64,000 bases of DNA, taken from contig NZ_QBKR01000001.1 of assembly GCF_003054245.1 (NCBI RefSeq), forward strand, positions 186,001-250,000, given 5' to 3'. The notes beneath the pieces are model-generated. The model saw only the letters and a program-made list of their open reading frames with translations. It made no database searches and was not told where the DNA came from. A program made the translations under genes and the position numbers. The stretch is from Melghirimyces profundicolus (GTDB lineage: Bacteria; Bacillota; Bacilli; Thermoactinomycetales; DSM-45169). Of this stretch, positions 1 to 7,308 are shown one piece after another (the stretch's first letter is position 1; each line of letters begins with the position of its first letter).

Positions 1-1
1 G

Positions 2-565
2 CAGCCGGGTACCGAAGCCGGCCATGCGATCGCCGACATTTTGTTCGGTGATGCCAATCCGAGCGGGAAGCTGTCCGTCACTTTTCCCCGCACGGTGGGA
101 CAGGTGCCCATTTACTACAACCACAAACATACCGGGAGACCCCGGGAAAAAAGCTATGTCGACTGTCCGGAAACGCCGCTGTATCCCTTCGGTTACGGGT
201 TGAGTTACACCCGGTTTGAATACCGGAACCTGAGGTTGAGCAAAAAGGCGACCACGCTTCAAACTCCGCTGTCGGTATCCGTGGAAGTCCTGAACGCAGG
301 CAAGTTCGAAGGAGAAGAGACGGTCCAGCTGTACATCGGGGATATGGCGGCAAGTGTGACCCGACCGGTGAAAGAGTTGAAGGGTTTCCAAAAGATATCG
401 CTCAAACCGGGTGAAAGAAGAGAAGTGACCTTCACCCTGACGCCGGATCATCTTGGATTTTACGATGAGGACGGGGAATTCAACCTGGAACCGGGCCGGT
501 TCAAAATCTGGGTCGGGCCCCATTCCGCCGAAGGGTTGGAGGAAACCTTCGAATTGCTCCGATGA
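2..565 (+). CDS. Glycoside hydrolase family 3 beta-glucosidase, C-terminal part (partial)
   Basis: The frame is open from the window edge, so only the last ~187 codons are present. The visible part holds the end of the GH3 C-terminal sandwich domain (residues AGHAIADILFGDANPSGKL and the 'YPFGYGLSYTRFEY' block), followed by the fibronectin type III-like domain found at the end of many GH3 beta-glucosidases and xylosidases (ending EGLEETFELLR). The catalytic Asp lies outside the window. In this family the enzyme releases terminal beta-linked sugars from oligosaccharides. It lies upstream of a LacI-regulated sugar operon on the same strand and may belong to the same catabolic programme, but about 410 bases and a repeat copy separate them. 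Substrate cannot be inferred. Confidence 0.9.
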   Translation, partial: QPGTEAGHAIADILFGDANPSGKLSVTFPRTVGQVPIYYNHKHTGRPREKSYVDCPETPLYPFGYGLSYTRFEYRNLRLSKKATTLQTPLSVSVEVLNAGKFEGEETVQLYIGDMAASVTRPVKELKGFQKISLKPGERREVTFTLTPDHLGFYDEDGEFNLEPGRFKIWVGPHSAEGLEETFELLR

Positions 566-604
566 AACCTGCACCAAGGCAGGAGGTGTCCCGAAGCGTT
601 TGAA

Positions 605-734
605 GGGGAAGCGTTTACCCAAAATAGCGACTTTGCTGTCCTGCCCAGCGGAGAATCAGCCGGCAAGGGCGTTCAGGGGCAAAAGCTTCTCTGTGTTGCA
701 TCCGAAGGTGTTTTACCCCTGCCCACAGCAGGAT
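605..734 (+). repeat. Truncated copy A of the dispersed non-coding repeat
   Basis: About 130 bases nearly identical to positions 32738-32866. The copy begins at GGGGAAGCGTTTACCC, 39 bases after the GH3 stop codon, and ends at GCAGGAT. It contains the 5' arm GCGTTTACCCAAA (611-623) but lacks the partner arm and the terminal inverted repeats seen in the copy at 32701-32959. The ORFs crossing it do not resemble proteins. Confidence 0.8.
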
Positions 735-859
735 TTGCGGTTGATCGTTTATCATAACGAGCAGCTTTTTGGCGGATCCGACCAAATACCAGTTACTGAT
801 TAAAATAACCAAAAACTCTTGCATTTCAGATTGGTCTTAAGTAATATAAACATAGAATT

Positions 860-949
860 GAAACGTTTCGAATTGCTGTCTGGAAATGCGCTGAAGTCGA
901 TCGCTTAAAGCCTCGATATTTTTTACACAAAATGTTAAAAACGTTTCGA
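860..949. promoter_or_regulatory. Two LacI-type operator sites upstream of the LacI regulator
   Basis: GAAACGTTTC at 860-869 is a perfect 10-base palindrome, and a second ACGTTTCGA-type site lies at about 937-949. Both have the CG-centred form bound by LacI/CcpA-family repressors. They flank a possible promoter (TTTACA at 922-927), so the downstream regulator probably controls its own operon. The assignment is inference from motif shape and position. Confidence 0.6.
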
Positions 950-977
950 TTTTATTTCTGTAAAGCGGTGATGAGGA

Positions 978-1964
978 TTGGCCACGATCAAAGATGTCGC
1001 AAAATTGGCGGGGGTCTCGATATCGACGGTGTCCCTGACGCTGAACCAACATCCCAACGTGAGTCCCGAAACGAGAAAAAAAGTGTGGAAAGCGGCCAGG
1101 GAGTTGCAATATCAGCCCAACGGAATTGCCAAAGACCTGAAATCGGTCCGGACGAAAACGGTGGGGCTGGTTTTGTCGGATTTATCCGGCCCCTTCTATT
1201 CCGAACTGATCCGGGGAATCCAGGAGGTGACCACGGCCAACGGATATGATCTGGTGGCGATGAGCGCGATCGGCGGGAGCGGGTCCCCCGCCCGCTACAT
1301 CCGGGAAAAAAGAACCGACGGGATGATTATTCTGGCCCATGATATCGATTCCCATCTCATATCACAGGCGGGGCGCGAGAAATTTCCCATCATGGTGCTG
1401 GACCGAAAACTGGAGTCCGATCATGTTTTCAGCGTGACGGTTGACAACCGGAAGGGGGCGTATGAGGCAGGCGAACACCTGATTCGCTCCGGATACAGAA
1501 AGATTGCCTACCTCGCGGGTCCAAACGATTCGACAGATAACGCAGAGCGGTTTGCCGGTTTCAAAGAGGCGATGGAATCCCACGGGTTGGAGGTTACACC
1601 TAAGTGGTACATCCAGGGAGGGTTTACCAAGCAGGGCGGTTATCGGGCGGTCAAACTGCTCGCCGCTCAGCACATCCTGCCGGAGGCATTTTTTGCAGGC
1701 AACGACGAAATGGCGATGGGTGCGATGGAAGCGCTTACGGAATTGGGTATCCGGGTTCCGGCCGATGTGGCCGTCGTCGGATTTGATGACATCGAGTTGG
1801 CCGCGTACATGAGACCGCCCCTTACCACGGTTCGGCAGCCGATGTTCGACATGGGTTATACCGCGGCCACCCTGCTGTTTCGGTTGCTCGACGGGGATCG
1901 GAGCGTCCGTTCCGTGGTTCTGGATACGGAGCTGATCGTACGCGAATCTTGCGGGAGTAAGTGA
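978..1964 (+). CDS. LacI-family transcriptional regulator
   Basis: 328 residues, the normal LacI length. The N-terminus (ATIKDVAKLAGVSISTVS) is the helix-turn-helix, followed by the hinge helix region (PNGIAKDLKS) and a periplasmic-binding-protein-like sugar-sensing domain (about 60-328) ending with VVGFDDIELAAYMRPPLTTV. The start is a TTG; an in-frame stop lies two codons upstream, so no earlier start exists, and the helix-turn-helix begins at once. It is the first gene of a same-strand run with DUF624, SBP, sulfatase, permeases and GH35, and two LacI-type operators lie just upstream. It is therefore probably an autoregulated, substrate-responsive repressor of this operon. The inducer is unknown. 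Confidence 0.93.
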   Translation: MATIKDVAKLAGVSISTVSLTLNQHPNVSPETRKKVWKAARELQYQPNGIAKDLKSVRTKTVGLVLSDLSGPFYSELIRGIQEVTTANGYDLVAMSAIGGSGSPARYIREKRTDGMIILAHDIDSHLISQAGREKFPIMVLDRKLESDHVFSVTVDNRKGAYEAGEHLIRSGYRKIAYLAGPNDSTDNAERFAGFKEAMESHGLEVTPKWYIQGGFTKQGGYRAVKLLAAQHILPEAFFAGNDEMAMGAMEALTELGIRVPADVAVVGFDDIELAAYMRPPLTTVRQPMFDMGYTAATLLFRLLDGDRSVRSVVLDTELIVRESCGSK

Positions 1965-1984
1965 AGGCCAAAGGAGGTTCCGTG

Positions 1985-2596
1985 ATGGAGTTTCAAGGTT
2001 TTCTCGGACCCGTCTACCGAATTTGCGAATGGATCATGCGCCTGGCCTGTGTCAATTTGCTTTGGATCTCATTTACTTTCCTCGGATTGGGGGCATTCGG
2101 CATTTTTCCGGCCACTCTGGCGATGTTCACCGTGGTACGGGGATGGTTGCAGGGGCGGGACGTCCCGGTCTTCCGCACGTTCTGGCGAACCTACCGAAAG
2201 CGCTGGAGCGATGCCAACGTGCTGGGGTACTTGCTCCTGGCGGCCGGTGTTCTCCTTTATGCGGACTTCCGGCTGATGCTGGGGATGAACCATCCGTTTT
2301 TCCATCTTCTTGCATTCGCCGTTCTCGGTGTGGGTCTCCTGTATACCGTGGTGCTGTTATATGCCTTTCCTCTGTTTGTCCATGTTCCCTTAACCAAATG
2401 GGAGACTTTCCGTCACGCTCTGTTCACCGGGGTGAGCCATCCGTTCCGGACCCTGGTGATGTTTGCGGGGGTAACGGTGATCACGCTGATCAACCTTTCC
2501 TTTCCGGGATTGCTTCCTTTTCTGAGCGGGAGTGTGGTTGGTTTGGTGTTGATGGCGTTGGTTCTCCCCACTTCGCCGGCTCCGGCCGAACATTAA
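1985..2596 (+). CDS. DUF624 (YesL-like) membrane protein
   Basis: 203 residues with four to five hydrophobic helices. It has the DUF624 layout, in which an N-terminal helix (MRLACVNLLWISFTFLGLG) is followed by a short cytoplasmic VFRTFWRTYRKRW segment. AGGAGG at 1972-1977 is seven bases before ATG 1985, which decides the start over upstream GTG codons. DUF624 genes typically sit inside CUT1 sugar ABC operons, as yesL does in Bacillus; their molecular role is not established. Here it lies between the LacI regulator and the binding protein, consistent with that pattern. Confidence 0.85.
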   Translation: MEFQGFLGPVYRICEWIMRLACVNLLWISFTFLGLGAFGIFPATLAMFTVVRGWLQGRDVPVFRTFWRTYRKRWSDANVLGYLLLAAGVLLYADFRLMLGMNHPFFHLLAFAVLGVGLLYTVVLLYAFPLFVHVPLTKWETFRHALFTGVSHPFRTLVMFAGVTVITLINLSFPGLLPFLSGSVVGLVLMALVLPTSPAPAEH

Positions 2597-2675
2597 AGGG
2601 GGTGTTGCCCATCGATCGGGGTGGTTCATCGGTGTTTTTGCTTGAATGACTCAAACCGAGAAGGGAGAGGGGAAA

Positions 2676-3968
2676 ATGAAAAAAACCAAAATCCTGGTGA
2701 AGTTACCGGTACTGTGCTTGTTTGTGGTCACCGCCCTCGCCGGGTGCGCTGAACCCAACCAGGCGGAAGGGAAAAAAACGGTGAAGTTCTGGTACACTTG
2801 GCAGGGGCCGGAAACCAAAGAAATGGAGAAACTGATCGATGAGTTCAACGCGAGCCAGGACAAAATCAAGGTGGAGGGATTGAGTCAGGGAGATGTCCAG
2901 AAGCAGTTGACGGCAATCGTGGGAGGCAATCCGCCGGATCTGGCGGTGCATCCCGACGAAAACCGATTGGCTTCCTGGGCGCACAAGGGAGCGATGCAAC
3001 CCTTGGATCCCTATATCAAAAAAAGCGGCTACGACCTGAACGATTTTGTCCCGGGCGCCCGGGAAGCGGTGCAATACAAGGGAAAGACTTACGGAATCCC
3101 GATGGGGATGAACACCTGGATGTTGTATTACAACAAAGATTTGCTGAAAGAAGCCGGCTTTGACGGGCCGCCGGAGACCATTCAGGAGCTTAAAAAGTAC
3201 GCAAAGAAACTGGACCGGACGAAAGAGAACGGTCGCCTGGAAAGGCTGGGGCTGAACCCGGGAGCCAACTTCCAATACATCTGGATGTATTCCTTCGGAG
3301 GGAAGATGTGGGATCCCGAGTCCCAAGAAGTGACGCCGACCGATCCGGGATTCCGATCCGCCGTCGAGCTCATCGGGGAAAACTGGAAGCGCCACGGTGC
3401 CAAAAACATGGACCGGTTCCAATCCGGGCTGGGGAAATACAATTCGGCGCAGAACCCCTTCCTTGCGGGCAAACATGCCATGTCAATCGACGGGATCTGG
3501 TTGGCCTCGTTCATCGATAAATATGCTTCCGACATGAATTACGGTATCGCTCCCATCCCCTACGACGAAAACCATCCGGAAGCGAAAAAGACCGGCTATA
3601 TGAACGTCAACCTGCTCTATATCCCCAAGGGAGCCGAAAACCCCGACGCCGCCTGGGAATTTCTCAAATGGGTGACCGCCAAGGAACAGATGGTCAAGTT
3701 TGATTCGGGCATCGGCAACCTGCCTCCCCGGAAGAGTGCGATCGGCGATCCGGCGTTTGACAAGGTTCCCGGTATTGATGCGTATACGAAATATGTCAAA
3801 GAACGCGATTTGCAACCGCTTCCGTCCCTTCCGTTCATGACTGAATATCTGGCCGAGATTCAGAAGCAGACGGACGCGATTTACCGCAAGAAAACCTCTC
3901 TCGACGATGGATTGAAGGAAATCGAAAAGAATGTACAGCCAAAGGCGGATAAAATCCTGAAAAAATAA
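2676..3968 (+). CDS. Extracellular sugar-binding lipoprotein (ABC transporter, SBP family 1)
   Basis: 430 residues. The N-terminus is a lipoprotein signal (KKTKILVKLPVLCLF) with lipobox LAGC, so the mature protein should be anchored to the outer face of the membrane. The rest matches family 1 binding proteins: VKFWYTWQGPE strand, NPPDLAVHPDE, YGIPMGMNTWMLYYNKDLLKEAG, and AWEFLKWVTAKEQ near the end. GGGAGAGGGG precedes ATG 2676; an upstream in-frame ATG at 2646 would spoil the signal peptide. It should capture the oligosaccharide for the permease pair at 5488-7280. No ATPase is encoded in the operon, as usual for CUT1 systems served by a shared MsmX-type ATPase. Confidence 0.93.
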   Translation: MKKTKILVKLPVLCLFVVTALAGCAEPNQAEGKKTVKFWYTWQGPETKEMEKLIDEFNASQDKIKVEGLSQGDVQKQLTAIVGGNPPDLAVHPDENRLASWAHKGAMQPLDPYIKKSGYDLNDFVPGAREAVQYKGKTYGIPMGMNTWMLYYNKDLLKEAGFDGPPETIQELKKYAKKLDRTKENGRLERLGLNPGANFQYIWMYSFGGKMWDPESQEVTPTDPGFRSAVELIGENWKRHGAKNMDRFQSGLGKYNSAQNPFLAGKHAMSIDGIWLASFIDKYASDMNYGIAPIPYDENHPEAKKTGYMNVNLLYIPKGAENPDAAWEFLKWVTAKEQMVKFDSGIGNLPPRKSAIGDPAFDKVPGIDAYTKYVKERDLQPLPSLPFMTEYLAEIQKQTDAIYRKKTSLDDGLKEIEKNVQPKADKILKK

Positions 3969-3984
3969 GTTGAGGGGGATGTTT

Positions 3985-5442
3985 GTGCGGGTCCTTTACA
4001 TCGATATCGACTCTCTCCGCCCCGATCACCTGGGATGCTACGGGTATCACCGTAAGACCTCGCCGGTGATGGACCAGCTGGCGGAAGAAGGAGCCCGTTT
4101 TACCGAAGTGTATGCGAGCGACGCACCTTGTCTTCCTTCCCGAACGGCTCTGTTCAGCGGCCGGTTCGGGATCAAGAACGGTGTCGTCGGTCACGGGGGA
4201 ACCGCGGGGAACCCTTTCATCCAAGGAGTCGGGCGCGGCTTCCGCGACCGGTTCGGGGAGGAGAGCTGGCCGGCCCTCCTCCGCAGGGCCGGCATGCGGA
4301 CCGTCACCGTGTCCACCTTTGCCGACCGTCACAGCGCCTGGCACTGGTACGCCGGATTCAACGAAGTGTACAACCACGGAACGTGCGGTGAAGAGGGAGC
4401 GCACGAAGTTGTTCCGTACGCTCTCCGGTGGATCGAGGACTACGGTACGGAAGAGAATTGGTTCCTTCACGTGAACCTGTGGGATCCCCATACTCCTTAC
4501 CGGGTACCGGAAGATTACGGAAATCCGTTTCAACAGGAGCCGGCTCCGACGTGGTTGACGGAGGAGATCCTCGCAGAGCACCGCACCGGCTTTGGCCCGC
4601 ACAGCGCGCGGGAACCGCACGGTTTCGGCGGCGAGCGGGTCGACCGCTGGCCGCGGGTTCCCCAAGAGATCGGGTCGTTGAACGATTACAAACAGTGGAT
4701 GGACGGCTATGACACCGGCATCCGCTATGCGGACGAGCATATCGGGCAGTTGCTGGAGGCTCTCGAAAAACAGGGCGTTCTGGACGAAGTGTTGATCATC
4801 GTAAGTGCCGATCACGGTGAAAGCCAGGGGGAGATGAACGTTTACGGCGATCATCAGCTGGCCGACACGTTTACCTGCCGGGTCCCGCTGATCATCAAAG
4901 GACCGGGGGTCAAACGCGGGGTGGTGGACGAAGCGTTGCACTACCACCTCGACCTGGCCCCGACGGTCTGCGAATGGATGGGTGTGGAGATTCCGCAGGA
5001 TTGGGACGGAAGAAGCTTCGCTTCCACCCTGCGGTCGGGGGAGCCGAAGGGTCGGGAGCATTTGGTCCTCAGCCAGGGGGCCTGGGCTTGCCAGCGGGGA
5101 GTGCGCTTTGGTGACTGGTTGTTTTTGCGAACCTACCATACCGGACTGAAAGATTTGAAACCGACGATGCTCTTCCACCTTCGGGAAGACCCGCACCAAA
5201 CGAAGGACCGGGCCCCGGACCGCCCGGATATCGTCGGAGAAGGGAAGGCCCGTTTGGAATCCTGGTTAGCGGACACCATGGTGGATTCCGTGAAGAATAT
5301 GGATCCGATGTGGACCGTCTTGCGCGAGGGAGGCCCGTTCCACACCCGAGGCATGCTTGAGTCGTATGGTCGTTGGTTAAGGGAGACAGGACGCGGGGAG
5401 CATGCTGAATATTTGGAAGCGCATCCAACGGGTCTCCCGTAA
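3985..5442 (+). CDS. Cytoplasmic sulfatase (formylglycine-dependent family)
   Basis: 485 residues. It has the N-terminal metal-binding segment YIDIDSLRPDHLGCYGYHRK and the sulfatase signature CLPSR at about residues 49-53, whose Cys would be converted to formylglycine. Later metal-ligand segments are VSADHGESQGE and YGDHQLADT. Sulfatases hydrolyse sulfate esters, here presumably on a sugar. AGGGGG (3973-3978) is six bases before GTG 3985, giving the usual VRVLYIDIDSL start; ATG 3979 would have no spacing. There is no signal peptide, so it should act inside the cell, after import by the neighbouring ABC transporter and before the GH35 enzyme. The maturation enzyme is not in this window. Confidence 0.9.
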   Translation: MRVLYIDIDSLRPDHLGCYGYHRKTSPVMDQLAEEGARFTEVYASDAPCLPSRTALFSGRFGIKNGVVGHGGTAGNPFIQGVGRGFRDRFGEESWPALLRRAGMRTVTVSTFADRHSAWHWYAGFNEVYNHGTCGEEGAHEVVPYALRWIEDYGTEENWFLHVNLWDPHTPYRVPEDYGNPFQQEPAPTWLTEEILAEHRTGFGPHSAREPHGFGGERVDRWPRVPQEIGSLNDYKQWMDGYDTGIRYADEHIGQLLEALEKQGVLDEVLIIVSADHGESQGEMNVYGDHQLADTFTCRVPLIIKGPGVKRGVVDEALHYHLDLAPTVCEWMGVEIPQDWDGRSFASTLRSGEPKGREHLVLSQGAWACQRGVRFGDWLFLRTYHTGLKDLKPTMLFHLREDPHQTKDRAPDRPDIVGEGKARLESWLADTMVDSVKNMDPMWTVLREGGPFHTRGMLESYGRWLRETGRGEHAEYLEAHPTGLP

Positions 5443-5487
5443 AAAAGTTTGGAATGTAGACAACAGTTATTGCATGGGGGGGTTGTG

Positions 5488-6420
5488 ATGTTTACCCAAT
5501 CGGCTGCTAACAGGAAAACATCGAACATCATGACGGTAAAAGAGCGTCGGGATCAGTGGTTGGGGTTGGCATTCGCCTCCCCATTTATACTCGGATTCCT
5601 GCTGTTGACGATGATTCCCTTCGGCCAATCTTTTTACTACAGCTTGACGGAATACGATCTGTTCGGTGAACCCCAGTGGGTGGGGTTGGGGAATTATCAG
5701 AAGATCCTGGAGGATCCCGCTTTTTACAAATCGTTGACCAATACCTTTTTTATGGCGTTCATCGCGGTGCCCATCCTTTTGACGGTCAGCTTGATGATCG
5801 CGTTGTTGCTCAATCTGAAAGTGAAAGGGATTGCCGTTTACCGTACTCTCTATTATCTGCCGGTGGCGATTCCGGTCGTCGCCAACTCCATCCTGTGGCT
5901 GTGGATTTTAAACCCGCAGTACGGCATCCTGAACACGATCCTCAGGGCTTTTAACTTACCGGATCCGGCCTGGCTCCTGGATCCGATGTTCACTAAACCG
6001 TCGCTGATCATTATGGGATTGTTGGGAACCGGCGGCGGGGCATTGATTTATCTGGCGGCGCTGCAGGGGATTCCGAAGGAAATGTATGAAGCCGCTGAGA
6101 TCGATGGGGCCAATGCGTGGTCCCGGTTTCGACACATCACCCTTCCCGCCCTGTCTCCGGTTACCTTGTTCCAGTTGATCATGGGTCTGATCGGAGCATT
6201 TCAGATCTTTACGGAATCCTTCATTTTTGCAAACGGTGCGACGGGCGGGCCGGATCAGTCGCTCCTGTTCTATGCCGTCAACCTCTACCAGGAGGCATTT
6301 GTCAACCTGCATATGGGATATGCGTCGGCGTTGGCCTGGATCCTGTTCGTCATCGTGATGTTGATAACCCTCATCATTTTCAAATCGTCCCTTCGCTGGG
6401 TCTATTACGGGGGTGAATAA
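5488..6420 (+). CDS. Sugar ABC transporter permease (MalF/UgpA type)
   Basis: 310 residues with six predicted membrane helices. The EAA loop, which docks to the ATPase, reads EMYEAAEIDGANAWSRFRHITLP. The run of G at 5476-5482 precedes ATG 5488. The long N-terminal cytoplasmic stretch (RKTSNIMTVKERRDQWLG) before the first helix is typical of CUT1 permeases. It follows the sulfatase by 45 bases and is four bases from the second permease, so the two should form the heterodimeric channel for the substrate bound by the lipoprotein at 2676. Confidence 0.93.
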   Translation: MFTQSAANRKTSNIMTVKERRDQWLGLAFASPFILGFLLLTMIPFGQSFYYSLTEYDLFGEPQWVGLGNYQKILEDPAFYKSLTNTFFMAFIAVPILLTVSLMIALLLNLKVKGIAVYRTLYYLPVAIPVVANSILWLWILNPQYGILNTILRAFNLPDPAWLLDPMFTKPSLIIMGLLGTGGGALIYLAALQGIPKEMYEAAEIDGANAWSRFRHITLPALSPVTLFQLIMGLIGAFQIFTESFIFANGATGGPDQSLLFYAVNLYQEAFVNLHMGYASALAWILFVIVMLITLIIFKSSLRWVYYGGE

Positions 6421-6422
6421 AG

Positions 6423-7280
6423 ATGGAGAAACGGATCCACCCAAGACGCAGTTTTGCCTATCATCTCAAACATACCATCTTACCACATGCGGTCCTGTCT
6501 CTGGTGGGGTTGTTCTTTCTCTTTCCTTTTATCTGGCTTCTGTTGAACTCGGTGAAGACGCCTCAGGAAATTTTCACCATCCCGCCGAAGCTGTGGCCGG
6601 AGGAATTTCAATGGCAGAACTATGTAAAGGCTTTCCAGTCGATGCCCTTTTTCGGCTACGTGCTCAACACGCTGTTCCTTGTCTTTGCCAACATCGTCGG
6701 CCAGCTGTTTTCGGCCCCGTTGGTCGCCTATTCTCTGGCCAAGATCCGCTGGAAGGGAAGAGGGGTCGTTTTTGCTCTGGTTTTGGCGACTGTCATTCTC
6801 CCGCCGCAGGTAACGATGATTCCGATGTACATCATCTTTGCCAAGCTGGATTGGGTGAACACGTACCTTCCCCTGATCCTTCCCAGCTTTTTCGGAACGG
6901 CGTTCAATATTTTTCTCGTACGTCAGTTTTTGCTGGGGATTCCCAATGAACTGTCTGATGCGGCCCGGATCGACGGGGCTTCGGAATTCCGGATTTACTG
7001 GCAGATCATGCTTCCCCTTCTCATGCCTCCCTTGGCGACCATCGCCATCTTTACCTTTCAGGGGGTATGGCACGACTTCTTCGGTCCGTTGATTTATCTC
7101 AACGATGAACGGTTGTGGACCATCTCGGTGGGACTTCAAGGTTTCCTGCAGGAGCACGGGGCCCAGTGGGAACTCCTGATGGCGGCGGCGACCATGTTCA
7201 CCCTCCCCTCTGTCATCGTCTACTTCATCGGACAACGATATTTCATCCAAGCAGGTACGCAACTGGTACAGTACAAGTGA
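6423..7280 (+). CDS. Sugar ABC transporter permease (MalG type)
   Basis: 285 residues. It starts two bases after the stop of the MalF-type partner, with a GGGGGTGA ribosome site inside the partner's last codons. It carries the MalG-type features: an N-terminal helix (VLSLVGLFFLFPFIWLLLNS), the TPQEIFTIPPKLWP segment, five further helices and an EAA loop (ELSDAARIDGASEFRIYWQIMLP). It ends with the family's usual RYFIQAGTQLVQYK-type tail. It pairs with the permease at 5488. Substrate specificity is not visible, but the flanking sulfatase and beta-galactosidase point to a sulfated galactoside. Confidence 0.93.
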   Translation: MEKRIHPRRSFAYHLKHTILPHAVLSLVGLFFLFPFIWLLLNSVKTPQEIFTIPPKLWPEEFQWQNYVKAFQSMPFFGYVLNTLFLVFANIVGQLFSAPLVAYSLAKIRWKGRGVVFALVLATVILPPQVTMIPMYIIFAKLDWVNTYLPLILPSFFGTAFNIFLVRQFLLGIPNELSDAARIDGASEFRIYWQIMLPLLMPPLATIAIFTFQGVWHDFFGPLIYLNDERLWTISVGLQGFLQEHGAQWELLMAAATMFTLPSVIVYFIGQRYFIQAGTQLVQYK

Positions 7281-7308
7281 TATCTACCGTGAGTGAGGAG
7301 TGATCGGG

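Noticed and set aside
605-734. ORFs crossing repeat copy A and copy B as small proteins
   Set aside because: Both copies are explained by the same non-coding repeat; the frames start and stop at different places and share no conserved protein.
4112-4712. Overlapping long ORFs within the sulfatase and other GC-rich genes
   Set aside because: They are shadow frames rich in Arg/Pro/Ser/Gly with no ribosome sites, produced by the high GC content.
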